NCBI RefSeq assembly: GCF_037975245.1
Contig: NC_092583.1
Location: 7,579,264 to 7,643,263, forward strand
Direction of reading: 5' to 3'
Origin: Apostichopus japonicus
Lineage: Eukaryota; Echinodermata; Holothuroidea; Aspidochirotida; Stichopodidae
Length of the DNA stretch: 64,000 nucleotides
Shown here: one piece after another, positions 1 through 12,200 of the stretch
Layout: each line of letters opens with the position of its first letter
How positions within the stretch are numbered: position 1 is the first letter of the stretch
Translations under genes and position numbers: made by a program
The notes under the pieces: generated by a model
Told to the model about the DNA's origin: nothing
What the model saw: only the letters and a program-made list of their open reading frames with translations
Databases searched by the model: none

Positions 1-247
1 TATTTTGTCGATGACAAAATCTTGATAACCTCGTACTACAGTCTCATAGAAATCAATTTCTATGTACAATCTACAGTTACTTATTCGCGAATGTCCAACG
101 TTGAACGCGGAACAAGTAACTAACTTCACACCGGTGGCAGACGACACGTACATCAAAACAGCGAAGTTCCAAACATTCTCGATAACGATATGGAGCAATA
201 ACCTTAACAGATACTTATTCACAGAAATCTCTTCTACATTTGACAAC

Positions 248-289
248 ATGTCGTTCTTTCTTGACTCTTTTGTTATGTTCACCACCCAG
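248..289 (+). CDS. GPR89: GPR89 exon 1 (residues 1-14)
   Basis: Reads [14 protein letters not shown], matching the family N-terminus, and ends at CAG|gtagta in phase 0. The 247 bases upstream presumably hold 5' UTR; I see no clear TATA box or initiator there. A longer ORF in the same area (62-424) runs through the splice donor and has no family match. Confidence 0.9.
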
Positions 290-3200
290 GTAGTATATGT
301 TTTGCATTGCTTTACTTACAAAATTGACTCTGTTGACTGGACATGTATTATCGATCATCTGACTAGGCCTACAGTACATGCAGTATTACACGGTAACTTC
401 CCTAATGTGTTGTACTGGTACTGATATGACAGCTTATACGGTAACTTCACGATGATATGTATGGACCCTAAATTAAGTCTTTAGAAGACTTCTTTAGAAG
501 TCTTTTAATGACATTCACTCTGATGTCGGTATGTGATTTAGTTCAACACTTAATCAATGTCATAGCATCAATGGTGTGATCAGATTTCACCAGAATTTAA
601 TAAAGCCTGGCATAGGCCTATTCTTGTTTGTTAAGGTCTCCAGTCAAATTTACCCAAACTGTGTGCATGCCATACAGTTTCACTGTATAATTCCTGTAAG
701 CGGATGTAATTATTCATGAAAGTGCCTTAGAGTACACAATTGATGTGTCCTCCTGATACTGTATCTAAACAGTTTTCTTTGAGGCTGTGCCGGCCTTGAT
801 AAAAATTATGTCTGAAAAAGTGGTTACAACTTGACTTTTTACTACTGTACAGCAACTATACAGTGTCTGTCAGTGTAGTTACATGTTTTTAAAGAACAAT
901 ACACAAGTAGGAAACATGCAAATTTACCGTATACCACCATGTAGTTGCACCATAACAACTATTTACAGAATTGTACCATAAATGTTAACACACACCAGAA
1001 TAACTTGTTAAAGTTGAATCAAGCTGAACCAGTCAAAAAACTCAAAGATATCATTGTTCCTTATCACAACACCCATTTAAAATAGCCTTGCACTTGCAAG
1101 TTCTTCCACATTGCCCTTTAAACTTTTCTTACTAGCAAATTAAAGCTCTGATTCATTTCTTTCCTTTGAACCCATCTCTGACCAGTTAAAGAATAATCTG
1201 GTAGCTGAGGTTGATTGTGCAGTGAAATAGATGATACTGATTTGTTGCACAATTTAATTTATGATGGGTTAGTTTACCTACATTGTTAGAATTCATCCGT
1301 AGATCATGACGGTGGCCTCTGAGGTTTAACAGGGTCTGTTAAACATTGTAGTATAGATATGATACAGATACAGAAAGTTGAACCACGCAATGTACCATGT
1401 GATTCATGTCTTTATAAATTGGACAACCATTCCTTGAGTCACTCATGAAAAGTACAACCATGCTATGTAATTTAACAAAGTTCTCAAAAAAGTTAAGTGT
1501 CTGAATGACAACTTTGATAAATTTTCCCACATAAGAATTACGTGAAAAGTCATTCAATTCTATTGGATGCAGTTCCTTTGCAATACAGAATCACACTGCC
1601 CACAATAACAAATGTGCATAAAGGGAAATAATGAGTTGAACCCATATTCCAATTCAAATAATGTCATATTGATTGCCAACTAATAGATTGCTGCTACTGT
1701 TTGACATTCATAAACCTGTTGGAAATCTCATTGTTGATTAGTTTAAATTTTGCAAATGGCACATGGCTATTACATAACATATCTTGTACAGAAGGTGAGA
1801 ACATGTGATGAGATACAGTATGTATGCTCACCAATCGCACCTTAACTGTGATCAAGGTGCACGCTTTTGTACAAGACAAATCCTTTTAGTTTTTTTGACA
1901 TCTATTCTTTGCATTGTACACATCAGAGGATCTGAGAAAATTCAGATATATATGACTGAAAGTATGAAACAGCCAGTATCATTATTGGGAGTCTGAAAAG
2001 TTAGTAAAACAGAAAACAGCATTCATTATAACCATTGTCATCTCAGAATGATTCAGTGTGCTTGCTAATCCCATGTCATTGAATTTCTGCAAAGCTATTT
2101 ACAGTAGCTATACATATACTGTATACTGACTAATTGCATACAGTATCTGCTTGTAATGTATGACTACATTAAAGTACCAGCTTCTGTTGTCTTTAATCAT
2201 ATTTTTGAGAGTACAACAAAAGACATCATGTATCATGATTCAGCCTTGTTTATAGATTCACTCCAATCCTCTCCTCTCCAATCCTCAAAGTACCACCAAA
2301 CAACTACAGTAGTCTAACATCTTTCTGTTGAATCATCTTCTTTGTTTACATTTAGATCCTCTTCTTTCTGGGAGGATGGGTGTTCTTTATGAAACGTCTC
2401 TTCAAGAATTACGAGGTGAGTATGTCATATTAATGGTTTGAGTAGTTAATTACAATTTTCCATTAATAAGCTAGTGTAACTGTTGTTCTACGATATCATG
2501 TGTGGCTGTTTGGTTTTTTCATGATCATGATTAGTAACGTCGTACAGTAAGCCTTTACTGTTATTATCGTAAACATATGAAAGTTTAGCCTATATAGTGG
2601 TAATTTATGTAAATCTTGCTAGTTTATCTCCTTTTAATGAATTCTGCTTGAATGAATTGTACAGAGCTCACAATGCAAGGCTGTATAATACATTCAAGTT
2701 AAGTCGATTTGACAGACCTGAGAGGTTCAAATTAAATCATATACAGGTCCTATCACAAAGTAGTAGTTGCATCTCTACTCCAGTTTTAATATCACTACCA
2801 CAGTGTAGTACTTCACTGTACGTTGCAGCGATACAGTAAGATTTCTTTCAGTATTGTCCTACACAGTTGTTTAACATGGTAAACCATGAAATTGGTTATT
2901 GTCATCCAAGGGCCTCTGCCAATCAATGGCTGATGTCTTTGATGAAGTACTTTCTGTTGGTGGTTCTGAAATCTTCAGATGTCAATTTTGAATTTCTTTG
3001 CGGCTTTCATGAGAGCAAATTTGCATCAGAAAGAGATGAGTGTGATAATAAGAAGAGCTTCCTACTTTGCCCTGTGGACTATTGACACTTTACTGTATTA
3101 TCGATGCGGATGTGACATACGTGACTACAACATTTGCGTTCAAAATTCCTCTTCAGATCCCTTAACAGATTCATCTACTAATTCAACATATTTTTACATA

Positions 3201-6200
3201 TTGTGATATTAAGTATTTAAAGCTAAGAGATGCTCAATATTGTCATGGTAACAAGTACCGTGTTTCCATCATTGAAAAATAAAAATGGTCTCTCTTTCAC
3301 ATCACAGGTCCATCATGTGGTTGTTTTATTGGCCTTCTCGATAACCTTTGCCCTATCATGCACCATGTTTGAGCTCATCATCTTTGAAATTCTGGGCATC
3401 CTGAGTCACAGGTACGGTTGATAATGAACATCTGATTTCAATTGTGTAGGAAGGAACATGTTATCATGACAAGTGACTCCAGGAAACAACATTCAGAAAG
3501 TTCAGGGCAAGGATAATTTATACATGATAGTCATTGACCAATTCATCAGTGCTATGAACATCAGTTTAATATTCATTTAATACATTACATGTAGTTGCTT
3601 TTGTTTTATCGAAGATATCTTGCTATAAACTGTATATAATTTGTCCAATCATTCTCTCTGACCGGGCTGAGACCTGAAACCTCCCCACTACTAGAAAGAT
3701 GAAATAAGAAAAAAAAATGATATCGTTTAACAGCAACATAGTGCAATCACCTTTATTACAAAGAGAGGACAGATATTTCATCATCTGATAATTTTTTTGA
3801 GTTTAATTGAATTATGAGGAAGGTTATTGCTCATATGTGTAAAGTAGCTATTACAAGATGTCAAGAAGGTTATGAAGTAAAGTAGTGGACTTCTGTGATA
3901 TGTTGAGATAATTATGTACAGTAATAGTGGTCAATTTGACCGGGGGCTAAGTTTCATGGAGGTGTACAGATGTTGCAGTACAAGAGTGTTCTTCTGAAGT
4001 TATTTATGTTTTATTGTAAAATTTGTCATAGCAGTGAAGGATGTCAAAGGTCAGGGGATAGACAATTTTGTACAGATGGTGTTAGGTACTACTGTATGAG
4101 TTTTCAATATTACTCACACAGTAGTTTACACGATGTATGTTTTCATCGGTCTTGTTTCATAATAGATTGTAACTTTCTTTTCCTTTTCTTCCAGTTCTAG
4201 ATATTTTCATTGGAAGCTGGATCTGTATGCAATCTTATTCACTCTCATCGTTATACTCCCATTCTACATTGCATATTTCACTGTTAGTAATCTGCGATTT
4301 GGTAAGTGGTTTTCAACATACTTTAGAGGCCGCTCCAATTTAGGGAAGCAGACGATATATATAGCAAAGAGTGCTCAATCGAAAGCTTTATTGGTTAATG
4401 CCTGTAGATCATTCTGTTGGTGGATGCTTCACAGCTAACAATAACAGATGATGTTTTGTTAAGCTTGCATAGTTCTCATGAATGAAGTGTCTTTACAGCA
4501 ATCCTTACCTCACCTGTCCCCTCACAACAACTGCACCCTATCAATCATGTCTAGAGTAACACGTTAATCTATTAAGACCTGACTGCTCCAATCCACTGCC
4601 GTCCTCGTTCTACCACTACTGTAAGAGAGACAAAACTGTCAGCAAACTGCTGATCTACTGCCAAAAGCCTGTGTAGGTAACTATGATCTGGCAAAGATCC
4701 TGCTAGGATCAAAAGAGAGTGTGACATTAGCATTCACTGTCCCATACTTTTCCAGTGATACAATAGAAAGGGTGTTCACTGCGTCTGTCTTGCCCATCCT
4801 AGTATATACGATTCCAGTTTGGTATCATTTTGTACGTGTTAAAGATAAGAGAAGAATAAGAAGTTTCCTTAAATTTTGTCCAAAAATTTTCAGGCTTAAT
4901 TATGAGAATCTTGTACATAGAGTCAATGAATCTGCTAGGAATGAATTTGTAAGACTTGTCAAAACTATTCAAACTACTAACGAACATCATCTACATTCCA
5001 AGCTCAACTCTCTGTGCAATAAAACAAATTATAATTTGAGAAATCCAAATATCACGCCATCTTTTAGAATTATACTCTTTAAGAACTCTTTTATTTACAG
5101 AGCAGTCCTTTTTGTACAAATCGGCTCCTTAGATCCTTATTGTAGCTTTTTGATAATGTTTTCAAATTTTAATTTATTAGTATTTTGATGTTCTGTATAT
5201 ATTTTATCCTATTTATAAATTTCTCTGTAAATTTTTATACTGGAACAAAGAAATGAAAAGGAATGAATTTGAATGGTGTCAGTTCTTGTGACTGTATAGT
5301 GACAGATATGAATCTGATGAAGAGCAAAGTCAAGTGTGTTAGTGTTAATAGATAAAAGGGGAAAAAATAATTTAAAAGCAAACTTCCAGAGATCCCAACT
5401 AACACCTTTGAAGTGTGGGAGTTTGAAAATTGTTTGAAAATACAAGAAGTAAAAAAGAACGAAAGAAAAAAACAAATTCTGCACGGTGCAATCAGTATTC
5501 AAAATTTTCAGAAGAATCGTTATTTACAGCTTACTTGCTTCCTTTTCAAGGTCCATGAATTTTTTTTTGCCCAAACACATTTTCAAGTACACTTTGTTTG
5601 GATTCATTGCAATTGATTGCACACAGTGATAACTTTTTCGAAAAAAATTGATATTGTTGTTTTAAGTTACAGTATTTGCTTTAATTTGTCTTCCTTCAAA
5701 AGTTGAGAAGAAAAGAGTGGCCCTGTTCCTGACAATAGCAGCTTGGTCTATCTTTATCTACTTTTTCTGGAAGTTGGGTGACCCGTTTCCTATTCTTAGT
5801 CCGAAACATGGTAAGTTGATGAAGTTTCATTATTAAAAATACAATAACAATATTACTAGCTAGAAGCACTGCATTTTCTGGCCAAATACTGTCCATTGAA
5901 TCCTTGTGGTATATGATGCAATATTATTTGCTAGATACTGTAAGTACTTGTGTCATACTGTTAACCATTAAACACTTTCACAATTGGTTACTGTTTAACA
6001 GGATGGGACTTGTTAATCAGGCCTATAGCCAGAAATTCTAGTTGGTGGGGTACCAACAATTTAAGGAGGCCCAGGGCACCAACAAATTCAAGGAATTGAA
6101 GGGGCACAGCATTTTACACAGGCACTGTACCCACCCTGGCTATGGGCTGGTTGTGTAGGGTAGAGGATACACAACATGGATATTGCCCTGAGACTTGATT

Positions 6201-9200
6201 AAACGTTAGGCTATGAAGCCTATAAATTAACATCACAATCCTTTGAAATTGATTCAAACTTCCACTTGATGTTTTATTTGCATGTATTGTCTTTTTCTCT
6301 TCTGAAATTAATGTAAAATAAGTTCCATCGTACCTAACAAAACTAAAAATACAGCCACTACGTCTTAATTTAGCATAACTATTATATCAACTTACTTGGC
6401 TAGATCTTACAAAACTATAGGTTAAGTGTAATTCACCCTCAGCCAGTACATTATTTTGATCACATGAATCGATCAACGTGGATTGCATTTTTGCATTGCG
6501 CAATATTATCTTCCTTTGAAGTTTCAGGATTTCAGAGTCTGACGTAATTTGACGTTTTTATATGTATTAGCTTCGAGCGGTGGCTCAGAAGTAGTGTGAA
6601 CCTGGTAAACGTATTACCAACAGGTCTGCACACTACACAAGTCACAGGTACAACACTAGTCTGCATAGCAAACACTTTGAAAACAGTGTTTCTAAGACTT
6701 CATTTGCCAATATCCAATCTAGCAGCATCATTCAGAAAGATTTGCCTTTGTAACAGCAGGGCGGCAATTGCTAGCAATACGATTGTAAATGGCTGTGCCA
6801 TGCATTATATACGTAGAATAGAATGCAGCTTTAATTTAAATAATTGAAGCCAGTTGTCATTCAACTTCAAGAAACTTTGCACCTTTATTTAGAAATAATT
6901 AAACGTTGATAGTCACAAACCAGCATCAATGACATCCAACAGTTTCTATCACGTTTGCGAATTGTTTCATTGATAAAACATACCGATCTGAACGCACGTT
7001 CCGATAATTACAACATAGTATTAAAGGAGATCTTGATGCAAGAGAGAGAAAACAAGGCCTGCTTGAGCTCTTGACCAATTCCTTTAGAAATTTTAAAATA
7101 ATGAATGAGATTACCCTCCAGCACTCTACCGTAAGTGCTGATGCAGTCGATCCTAATAGAGAATACTGTACATGAATATCTGACTCATTAAGTGGCTGAG
7201 GACTTTGACAAATGCTGACAAGTGCATTACAACCTGGATTAACTGGACCTCTGTAATCCATATCCCGGATCATCCAAATCGGATATCCAGTAATTGTATA
7301 CATATCATGCTATACTGTGGCACTGTTATGTTGATTTCAGGCAGATACATATAGGCATACTGTAATACAAAAATCAAGGAGTAGTAAATGTTAAAGCCCC
7401 CTGCAGTTATGTTATGAAAGACATTGTATGTCCAATAAGCAAAATAGATTTACAGTCTCTATCAGTGGTTCTCAAAGTGGTCCCTGCCGCCCCCCGGGGG
7501 GTGTTGGGAAGTCTCAGGGGGGCGCTACAGGGTACACAGGGAGTAGGGGGGGGCGTTGGCACTGATTTGAGGGTCCCTGCGATTACGACACATCACTGCA
7601 GCGATCTGGCCTTGACATAACTGGGAGAGGGGATCTGCTTCTCTTCCTCACTAAGATGGAACCAGACATTCGTAATCTAGCAGCGTTTCATCAAGCTTAC
7701 CCTTCACACTGACTGAACTACATTTGGTCTCTCTGTACCAGTTTCACAGGATGCCTGCCTTCTGCAGGTTTTTGTTGTTCTTGCAAAAAACTGAGAAAAA
7801 AATAAATATTGTTGAGAGAAAATTCATTGTCTTGCAGGGAATGAAGGCTATTTTTTAATTCCTATGTGCATATCTTCGGGCAATCTGGTTGCTCGCTTGA
7901 GCAGCTGACTATGAACCGTAGGTCAAGAGGAGGGGCTAGGGGAGGGGGGGCATTGGGACAATTCAAGATGGTCGAATGGCGGTTGTCTAAAAAAGTTTGA
8001 TAACCACTGGTCTATAGTAACAAAATCTCAATTATCTGGATTTTTTTGGGGGTCATATTAGGACATTAACCCCTTACTCCTAGGTGTGGAATGTAAATAA
8101 TTTGATCGTTGCTCTGTTTATTTTCATTCTCAGGTATTTTATCTATAGAACAAGTAATAAGCCGCGTTGGTGTAATCGGTGTTACCATCATTGCCTTACT
8201 GTCTGGGTTTGGTGCTGTCAGCTGTCCGTACACCTACATGGCATACTTTATGAGGTAAGAGTAATCTTTGATAGGACAAGTTATAAGCCGTGTCGGTGTG
8301 ATTGGTGTTACCATCATAGACTTACTGTCTGGGTTTGGTGCTGTCAGCTGTCAGTACACCTACATGGCATACTTTATGAGGTGAGAGTAATCTTTATAGA
8401 ACAAGTAATAAGCCGTGTCGGTGTGATTGGTGTTACCATCATAGACTTACTGTCTGGGTTTGGTGCTGTCAGCTGTCAGTACACCTACATGGCATACTTT
8501 ATGAGGTGAGAGTAATCTTTATAGAACAAGTAATAAGCCGTGTCGGTGTGATTGGTGTTACCATCATAGACTTACTGTCTGGGTTTGGTGCTGTCAGCTG
8601 TCAGTACACCTACATGGCATACTTTATGAGGTGAGAGTAATCTTTATAGAACAAGTAATAAGCCGTGTCGGTGTAATTGGTGTTACCATCATAGACTTAC
8701 TGTCTGGGTTTGGTGCTGTCAGCTGTCCATACACCTACATGGCATACTTTATGAGGTGAGAGTAATCTTTTATAGAACAAGTTATTAGGCTGTGTTGGTG
8801 TGATTGGTGTTACCATCATAGACTTACTGTCTGGGTTTGGTGCTGTCAGCTGTCCGTAAACCTACATGGCATACTTTATGAGGTAAGAGTTATCTTTAAT
8901 AGAACAAGTAATAAGCTGTGTTGGTGTGATTGGTGTTACCATCATTGCCTTACTGTCTGGGTTTGGTGCTGTCAGCTGTCCGTAAACCTACATGGCATAC
9001 TTTATGAGGTGAGAGTAATCTTTATAGAACAAGTAATAAGCCGTGTCGGTGTGATTGGTGTTACCATCATAGACTTACTGTCTGGGTTTGGTGCTGTCAG
9101 CTGTCCGTAAACCTACATGGCATACTTTATGAGGTGAGAGTAATCTTTATAGAACAAGTAATAAGCCGTGTCGGTGTGATTGGTGTTACCATCATAGACT

Positions 9201-12200
9201 TACTGTCTGGGTTTGGTGCTGTCAGCTGTCCGTAAACCTACATGGCATACTTTATGAGGTGAGAGTAATCTTTATAGAACAAGTAATAAGCCGTGTCGGT
9301 GTGATTGGTGTTACCATCATAGACTTACTGTCTGGGTTTGGTGCTGTCAGCTGTCCGTAAACCTACATGGCATACTTTATGAGGTGAGAGTAATCTTTAT
9401 AGAACAAGTAATAAGCCGTGTCGGTGTGATTGGTGTTACCATCGTAGACTTACTGTCTGGGTTTGGTGCTGTCAGCTGTCAGTACACCTACATGGCTTAC
9501 TTTATGAGGTGAGAGTAATCTTTATAGAACAAGTAATAAGCCGTGTCGGTGTGATTGGTGTTACCATCATAGACTTACTGTCTGGGTTTGGTGCTGTCAG
9601 CTGTCAGTACACCTACATGGCATACTTTATGAGGTGAGAGTAATCTTTATAGAACAAGTAATAAGCCGTGTCGGTGTAATTGGTGTTACCATCATAGACT
9701 TACTGTCTGGGTTTGGTGCTGTCAGCTGTCCATACACCTACATGGCATACTTTATGAGGTGAGAGTAATCTTTTATAGAACAAGTTATTAGGCTGTGTTG
9801 GTGTGATTGGTGTTACCATCATACTGTAGACTTACTGTCTGGGTTTGGTGCTGTCAGCTGTCCGTAAACCTACATGGCATACTTTATGAGGTAAGAGTTA
9901 TCTTTAATAGAACAAGTAATAAGCTGTGTTGGTGTGATTGGTGTTACCATCATTGCCTTACTGTCTGGGTTTGGTGCTGTCAGCTGTCCGTAAACCTACA
10001 TGGCATACTTTATGAGGTGAGAGTAATCTTTATAGAACAAGTAATAAGCCGTGTCGGTGTGATTGGTGTTACCATCATAGACTTACTGTCTGGGTTTGGT
10101 GCTGTCAGCTGTCCGTAAACCTACATGGCATACTTTATGAGGTAAGAGTTATCTTTAATAGAACAAGTAATAAGCTGTGTTGGTGTGATTGGTGTTACCA
10201 TCATTGCCTTACTGTCTGGGTTTGGTGCTGTCAGCTGTCCGTAAACCTACATGGCATACTTTATGAGGTGAGAGTAATCTTTATAGAACAAGTAATAAGC
10301 CGTGTCGGTGTGATTGGTGTTACCATCATAGACTTACTGTCTGGGTTTGGTGCTGTCAGCTGTCCGTAAACCTACATGGCATACTTTATGAGGTGAGAGT
10401 AAGCTTTATAGAACAAGTAATAAGCCGTGTCGGTGTGATTGGTGTTACCATCATAGACTTACTGTCTGGGTTTGGTGCTGTCAGCTGTCCGTAAACCTAC
10501 ATGGCATACTTTATGAGGTGAGAGTAATCTTTATAGAACAAGTAATAAGCCGTGTCGGTGTGATTGGTGTTACCATCATTGCCTTACTGTCTGGGTTTGG
10601 TGCTGTCAGCTGTCCGTACACCTACATGGCATACTTTATGAGGTGAGAGTAATCATTTATAGAACAAGTAATAAGCTGTGTTGGTGTGATTGGTGTTACC
10701 ATCATAGCATTACTGTCTGGGTTTGGTGCTGTCAGCTGTCCATACACCTACATGGCATACTTTATGAGGTGAGAGTAATCATTTATAGAACAAGTAATAA
10801 GCTGTGTTGGTGTGATTGGTGTTACCATCATAGCCTTACTGTCTGGGTTTGGTGCTGTCAGCTGTCAGTACACCTACATGGCATACTTTATGAGGTGAGA
10901 GTAATCTTTTATAGAACAAGTAGTAGGCTGTGTTGGTGTGATTGGTGTTACCATCATTGCCTTACTGTCTGGGTTTGGTGCTGTCAGCTGTCCGTAAACC
11001 TACATGGCATACTTTATGAGGTGAGAGTAATCTTTATAGAACAAGTAATAAGCCGTGTCGGTGTAATTGGTGTTACCATCATAGCCTTACTGTCTGGGTT
11101 TGGTGCTGTCAGCTGTCCATACACCTACATGGCATACTTTATGAGGTAAGAGTAATCTTTAATAGAACAAGTAGTAAGCAGTTTTGGTGTAATTGGTGTG
11201 ACCATTATAGCGTTACTGTCTGGGTTTGGTGCTGTGAGCTGTCCATACACCTACATGTTGTTCCTAATAAGGTGATGCAAATTCCACAAAATATTGTTTA
11301 ACCTGAAGTTAGGGTTACAAGAAATGCTTAACTTTGTGAAATTTGTCGGTATTGGATCCAACACTTATATATGTATAGTCTACACTTACTTCTACAACAC
11401 TTTCACAGAAGATGTAGTGATGTACCTAGGCATAAACTATTTGGCATGTATGGTGCTAGACAATTACTGTCAGGAAAGTATATGTCATGAAATGAAATTT
11501 TATCATGCATTTTGGAACATTTGCTTTTAAAGCTGTTAATGTTTTATATATTTTTATTTTCATAAAAAATGTAATTTCTTTGTAGAAATGTTATTTTCCT
11601 CTGGAAAACTGATTAAGAAAACCAAAACCATTTTCAGCTCAATTGCCAAAATGACATCATTTACCCTGCTGCTGATGCCAGATACATTCGCAACCTGTTT
11701 CGTTACAAGTCATAATTCAAATCGCTGAATTCAAAAATGCAGTGACTCAAACAATTTTGTCACCTTCATGATGCAAAATACTGTGTACTGTGGTTTCTGC
11801 TTAAAGATGCAGAAAATTTCCACAATTTTGTCCAGCAATCAACTTCAGCCATTGGAATATCTCTTCAATTATTTCCTCATGAACCTTCAAATGGAGGAGG
11901 AGAGAGGGGGGGGGGGGGGAGGAATCAAGGAGTAAGTCTTTTGATGAGTTGCAGTCTTAAGTAAATGTTCTCAAGGTTTGGAAAAAAAAAATCTTTTAGA
12001 ATTGCAAAAAGTGGTCTCACAACATGATGCACTCAGTTTTATGAGGAAATAGAACCAGATGTCACATTTCCAATAATATAAACATTGCATATATAATACA
12101 AAAGGTAAATCCATAGTTTTACTATTTATGTGAACTAAGATTTTCAACAAGAAATTACAATGCAAAGAAATTCCATAACATTTGAAATTCCAGAACATTG

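Larger units (their letters stand above)
8134..11271 (+). repeat. GPR89: Tandem array of 25 copies of GPR89 exon 6
   Basis: Copies follow head to tail. Splice-donor GT positions: 8255, 8381, 8506, 8631, 8756, 8883, 9009, 9134, 9259, 9384, 9509, 9634, 9759, 9891, 10017, 10142, 10268, 10393, 10518, 10643, 10769, 10895, 11021, 11146, 11272. The period is 125-126 bp, 127 or 132 where small insertions occur. Each unit is a 106-nt exon body plus a 19-nt spacer GTGAGAGTAATCTTTATAG (variants). Copies 2-5, 11-13, 20-22, 24 and 25 are open in the exon frame. Copies 6-10, 14-19 and 23 have TAA at the Tyr codon of CPYTY; 6 and 14 also have frameshifting insertions. Many copies change Ala to Asp in IIALLSG (IIDLLSG) or Pro to Gln in SCPY. 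Long ORFs in other frames ([16 protein letters not shown] type) are shadows. Confidence 0.97.

Noticed and set aside
62-424. 120-codon ORF overlapping exon 1
   Set aside because: Different frame from the GPR89 start, crosses the exon 1 donor, no recognised motif.
8084-11149. ORFs with [16 protein letters not shown] repeats across the exon array
   Set aside because: They are the +1 frame of the exon 6 copies; the GPR89 frame reads the conserved family sequence and the splice sites agree with it.
8134-11271. CRISPR-like array
   Set aside because: Units are contiguous exon copies of 106 nt with a constant 19-nt spacer, there are no unique spacers or cas genes, and the genome is eukaryotic.
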